Source of the DNA: Candidatus Eiseniibacteriota bacterium
GTDB lineage: Bacteria; Eisenbacteria; RBG-16-71-46; JAGVPR01
Direction of reading: 5' to 3'
Length of the DNA: 15,059 nucleotides
Assembly: GCA_020052115.1 (NCBI GenBank)
Contig: JAGVPR010000052.1
Location: 1 to 15,059, forward strand
The notes beneath the pieces are model-generated. The model made no database searches and was not told the DNA's origin. It saw only the letters and a program-made list of their open reading frames with translations. Both the position numbers and the translations under genes were made by a program. This document shows, piece by piece, positions 13,706-15,059 of the stretch; position 1 is the first letter of the stretch, and each line of letters begins with the position of its first letter.

Positions 13706-14347
13706 ATGCGAACGAAGATAACATTCCTTAGTCTTTATGCGATGGCCATGGGCTTCCTAGAAGCCGTCGTGGTGGTCTACTTGAGGCGGGTCTACTTTCC
13801 CGGGGGCTTCCGGTTTCCGCTCGTCGCGCCGGCGGACGCCCTGTCGCGCGTCGAGATCGCCCGAGAAGCGGCCACGCTCATGATGATCCTCTCCGTGGCG
13901 ATGCTCGCCGGGAAGAGGGGCTGGGACCGCTTCGCTGCCTTCATGTACATCTTCGGGCTCTGGGACATCGCTTATTACGCGGGACTCCGGGCGACCATCG
14001 GCTGGCCGGAGTCGCTCGGCACCTGGGATATCCTCTTCCTGATCCCAGCGCCGTGGGTCGCACCGGTGTGGGCACCGGCCTTCATCTCGCTGCTGCTGGT
14101 AGCCGGCGCCCTGGCCGTGTGGCATCTCCAGGCCCGGGGGTTGGAACCGAGAATCGGGAAGAGAGCCTGGGCGGCGCTCATCGGCTCCGGCATGCTCGTC
14201 ATCGGCAGCTTCCTCTTCGATTCAGCGGCCGCCCTGACCGGTAACTCGCCCGGAGGATTCGCTTGGCCTCCTTACGTCCTCGGGACCGGCGCCGCCCTCT
14301 TCGTGGCGTCGAGGTCCTTCGCCGCCGGCCGCTCGACGAATCGCTGA
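13706..14347 (+). CDS. Conserved multi-pass membrane protein of unknown function
   Basis: The 213-residue product has about six hydrophobic segments: 5-26 (FLSLYAMAMGFLEAVVVVYL), 55-70, 76-94, 107-140 (probably two spans broken by prolines), 154-177 and 188-205. Conserved-looking features include MGFLEAVVVVYLR followed by YFPGGFRFPL near the first span, and the acidic/aromatic loop FGLWDIAYYAGLR. I do not recognise a named family or catalytic motif. The ATG at 13706 has no clear Shine-Dalgarno; it was chosen because the hydrophobic N-terminus starts there, and the frame upstream is open but unlike protein. Its stop overlaps the mutY start by one base, so the two are likely co-transcribed. Confidence 0.7.
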   Translation: MRTKITFLSLYAMAMGFLEAVVVVYLRRVYFPGGFRFPLVAPADALSRVEIAREAATLMMILSVAMLAGKRGWDRFAAFMYIFGLWDIAYYAGLRATIGWPESLGTWDILFLIPAPWVAPVWAPAFISLLLVAGALAVWHLQARGLEPRIGKRAWAALIGSGMLVIGSFLFDSAAALTGNSPGGFAWPPYVLGTGAALFVASRSFAAGRSTNR

Positions 14348-15059
14348 TGAGCGCGAAGGATCCGGCCGCCGCCGCAGAGATCAGGCTGCGCTTGCGCCGT
14401 TGGTACCGGCGCCACCGTCGCGATCTTCCCTGGCGGCGCACGCGCGACCCGTACGCCATCCTGGTGTCGGAGGTGATGTTGCAGCAGACGACCGTCCGCA
14501 CCGCCGAGCCGTTCTACGAGCGATTCCTGATCCGCTTCCCGGACGTCGAGGCGCTCGCAAGGGCATCGGAGGATGAGGTGCTCTCGTCATGGTCCGGCCT
14601 CGGCTACTATGGGCGCGCTCGAAACCTCCGCTCTGCTGCACAGTTGATCCTGCGAGACCATGGCGGACGGGTGCCGGCGGAGGAGGACGCGGTCCGGGCA
14701 CTTCCAGGAATCGGGCGCACGACCGCGGGCGCGGTCCTCTCGATCGCCTACGGCGTGCCGCTGCCGGTTCTCGACGGGAACGTCGCCCGGGTGCTCTCCC
14801 GGCTCTTCGCCCTGGGCGGGGATCCTCGCCGTTCGCCGGCAGCAAACCGGCTCTGGACTGTGGCCGAGGCGCTCGTGCCGGCACGGGGGGCGGGCGAGCA
14901 TAACCAGGCGCTCATGGAGCTGGGGGCGCGAGTGTGCACCCCGGCGTCCGCGAGTTGCGGGGCCTGTCCCGTGTCATCGCACTGCGCGGCTTATCGGAGC
15001 GGACTCGTATCGAAATACCCGCGTGCTGCCGCGCGCCCCCCGACCGAGACGGTCCGGCA
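14347..15059 (+). CDS. mutY: A/G-specific adenine glycosylase MutY (3' truncated by the window)
   Basis: MutY removes adenine mispaired with 8-oxoguanine. The 237 codons present cover the catalytic and Fe-S regions: SEVMLQQT with the catalytic Glu, GLGYYGRARNL, the helix-hairpin-helix LPGIGRTTAGAVLSIAYG, VLDGNVARVLSR with the catalytic Asp, HNQALMELGA, and the [4Fe-4S] ligands C-X6-C-X2-C-X5-C. The C-terminal NUDIX-like domain that reads 8-oxoguanine lies beyond the window. The start ATG (14347-14349) shares its A with the preceding TGA, so translation is probably coupled to the membrane-protein gene. The frame is uninterrupted to the last base. Confidence 0.95.
   Translation, partial: MSAKDPAAAAEIRLRLRRWYRRHRRDLPWRRTRDPYAILVSEVMLQQTTVRTAEPFYERFLIRFPDVEALARASEDEVLSSWSGLGYYGRARNLRSAAQLILRDHGGRVPAEEDAVRALPGIGRTTAGAVLSIAYGVPLPVLDGNVARVLSRLFALGGDPRRSPAANRLWTVAEALVPARGAGEHNQALMELGARVCTPASASCGACPVSSHCAAYRSGLVSKYPRAAARPPTETVR

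Noticed and set aside
1..15059. tRNA, rRNA, CRISPR, insertion sequence or prophage genes
   Set aside because: None were recognised on either strand; no tandem spacer arrays, transposase motifs or cloverleaf-like sequences were seen.

Overview
The window is about 15 kb of dense, GC-rich bacterial chromosome, roughly two-thirds GC by eye. It carries thirteen protein-coding genes, two of them cut by the window ends. I see no RNA genes, insertion sequences, CRISPR arrays or phage genes. A lipoprotein with a type II signal and a parvulin fold suggests a Gram-negative cell envelope. Ferredoxin-linked 2-oxoacid oxidation, an ADP-forming acyl-CoA synthetase, a bactofilin and an EF-P with an unusual loop would fit a deep-branching lineage such as Eisenbacteria-type, FCB-group or deltaproteobacterial relatives. 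That placement is a guess from gene style, not from a marker-gene comparison.

Layout. Positions 2-976 (+) hold the C-terminal part of a lysine 6-dehydrogenase/saccharopine dehydrogenase-like enzyme. It converges, across a GC-rich hairpin, on an Rrf2/IscR-type Fe-S regulator (1025-1507, -) that has a promoter and an inverted repeat of its own upstream. Next on the minus strand are a parvulin-type peptidyl-prolyl isomerase lipoprotein (1841-2974) and a DUF2325-like cysteine-containing protein (3218-3874). Divergent from these is a 713-residue fused ADP-forming acyl-CoA synthetase (4073-6214, +). A minus-strand cluster parA-parB-M23 peptidase-bactofilin (9427 down to 6403) follows, with two parS sites and a group of DnaA-box-like sequences just past its end. 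EF-P (9916-10482, +) is divergent from parA. A second minus-strand operon (13331 down to 10561) encodes a 2-oxoacid:ferredoxin oxidoreductase as ferredoxin, alpha and fused beta-gamma subunits, and ends in a clear intrinsic terminator. The last genes are a multi-pass membrane protein (13706-14347, +) and a one-base-overlapping mutY that runs off the window.

How the genes fit together. The central block looks like an origin-proximal chromosome segregation locus. ParA and ParB would act on the two parS sites, while the bactofilin and M23 peptidase would scaffold and carry out local peptidoglycan remodelling. The metabolic genes suggest amino-acid catabolism: lysine deamination, oxidation of branched-chain-type 2-oxoacids to acyl-CoA with ferredoxin reduction, and recovery of ATP from acyl-CoA by the ADP-forming synthetase. 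They lie in separate transcription units, so this link is inferred.

The points most worth a second look are: a ParB whose GERR CTPase motif reads GARR; an EF-P whose modification-site lysine is replaced by asparagine (PGNWRG); the DnaA-box-like cluster at 6243-6349; and an inverted repeat overlapping the promoter of the Rrf2 gene.
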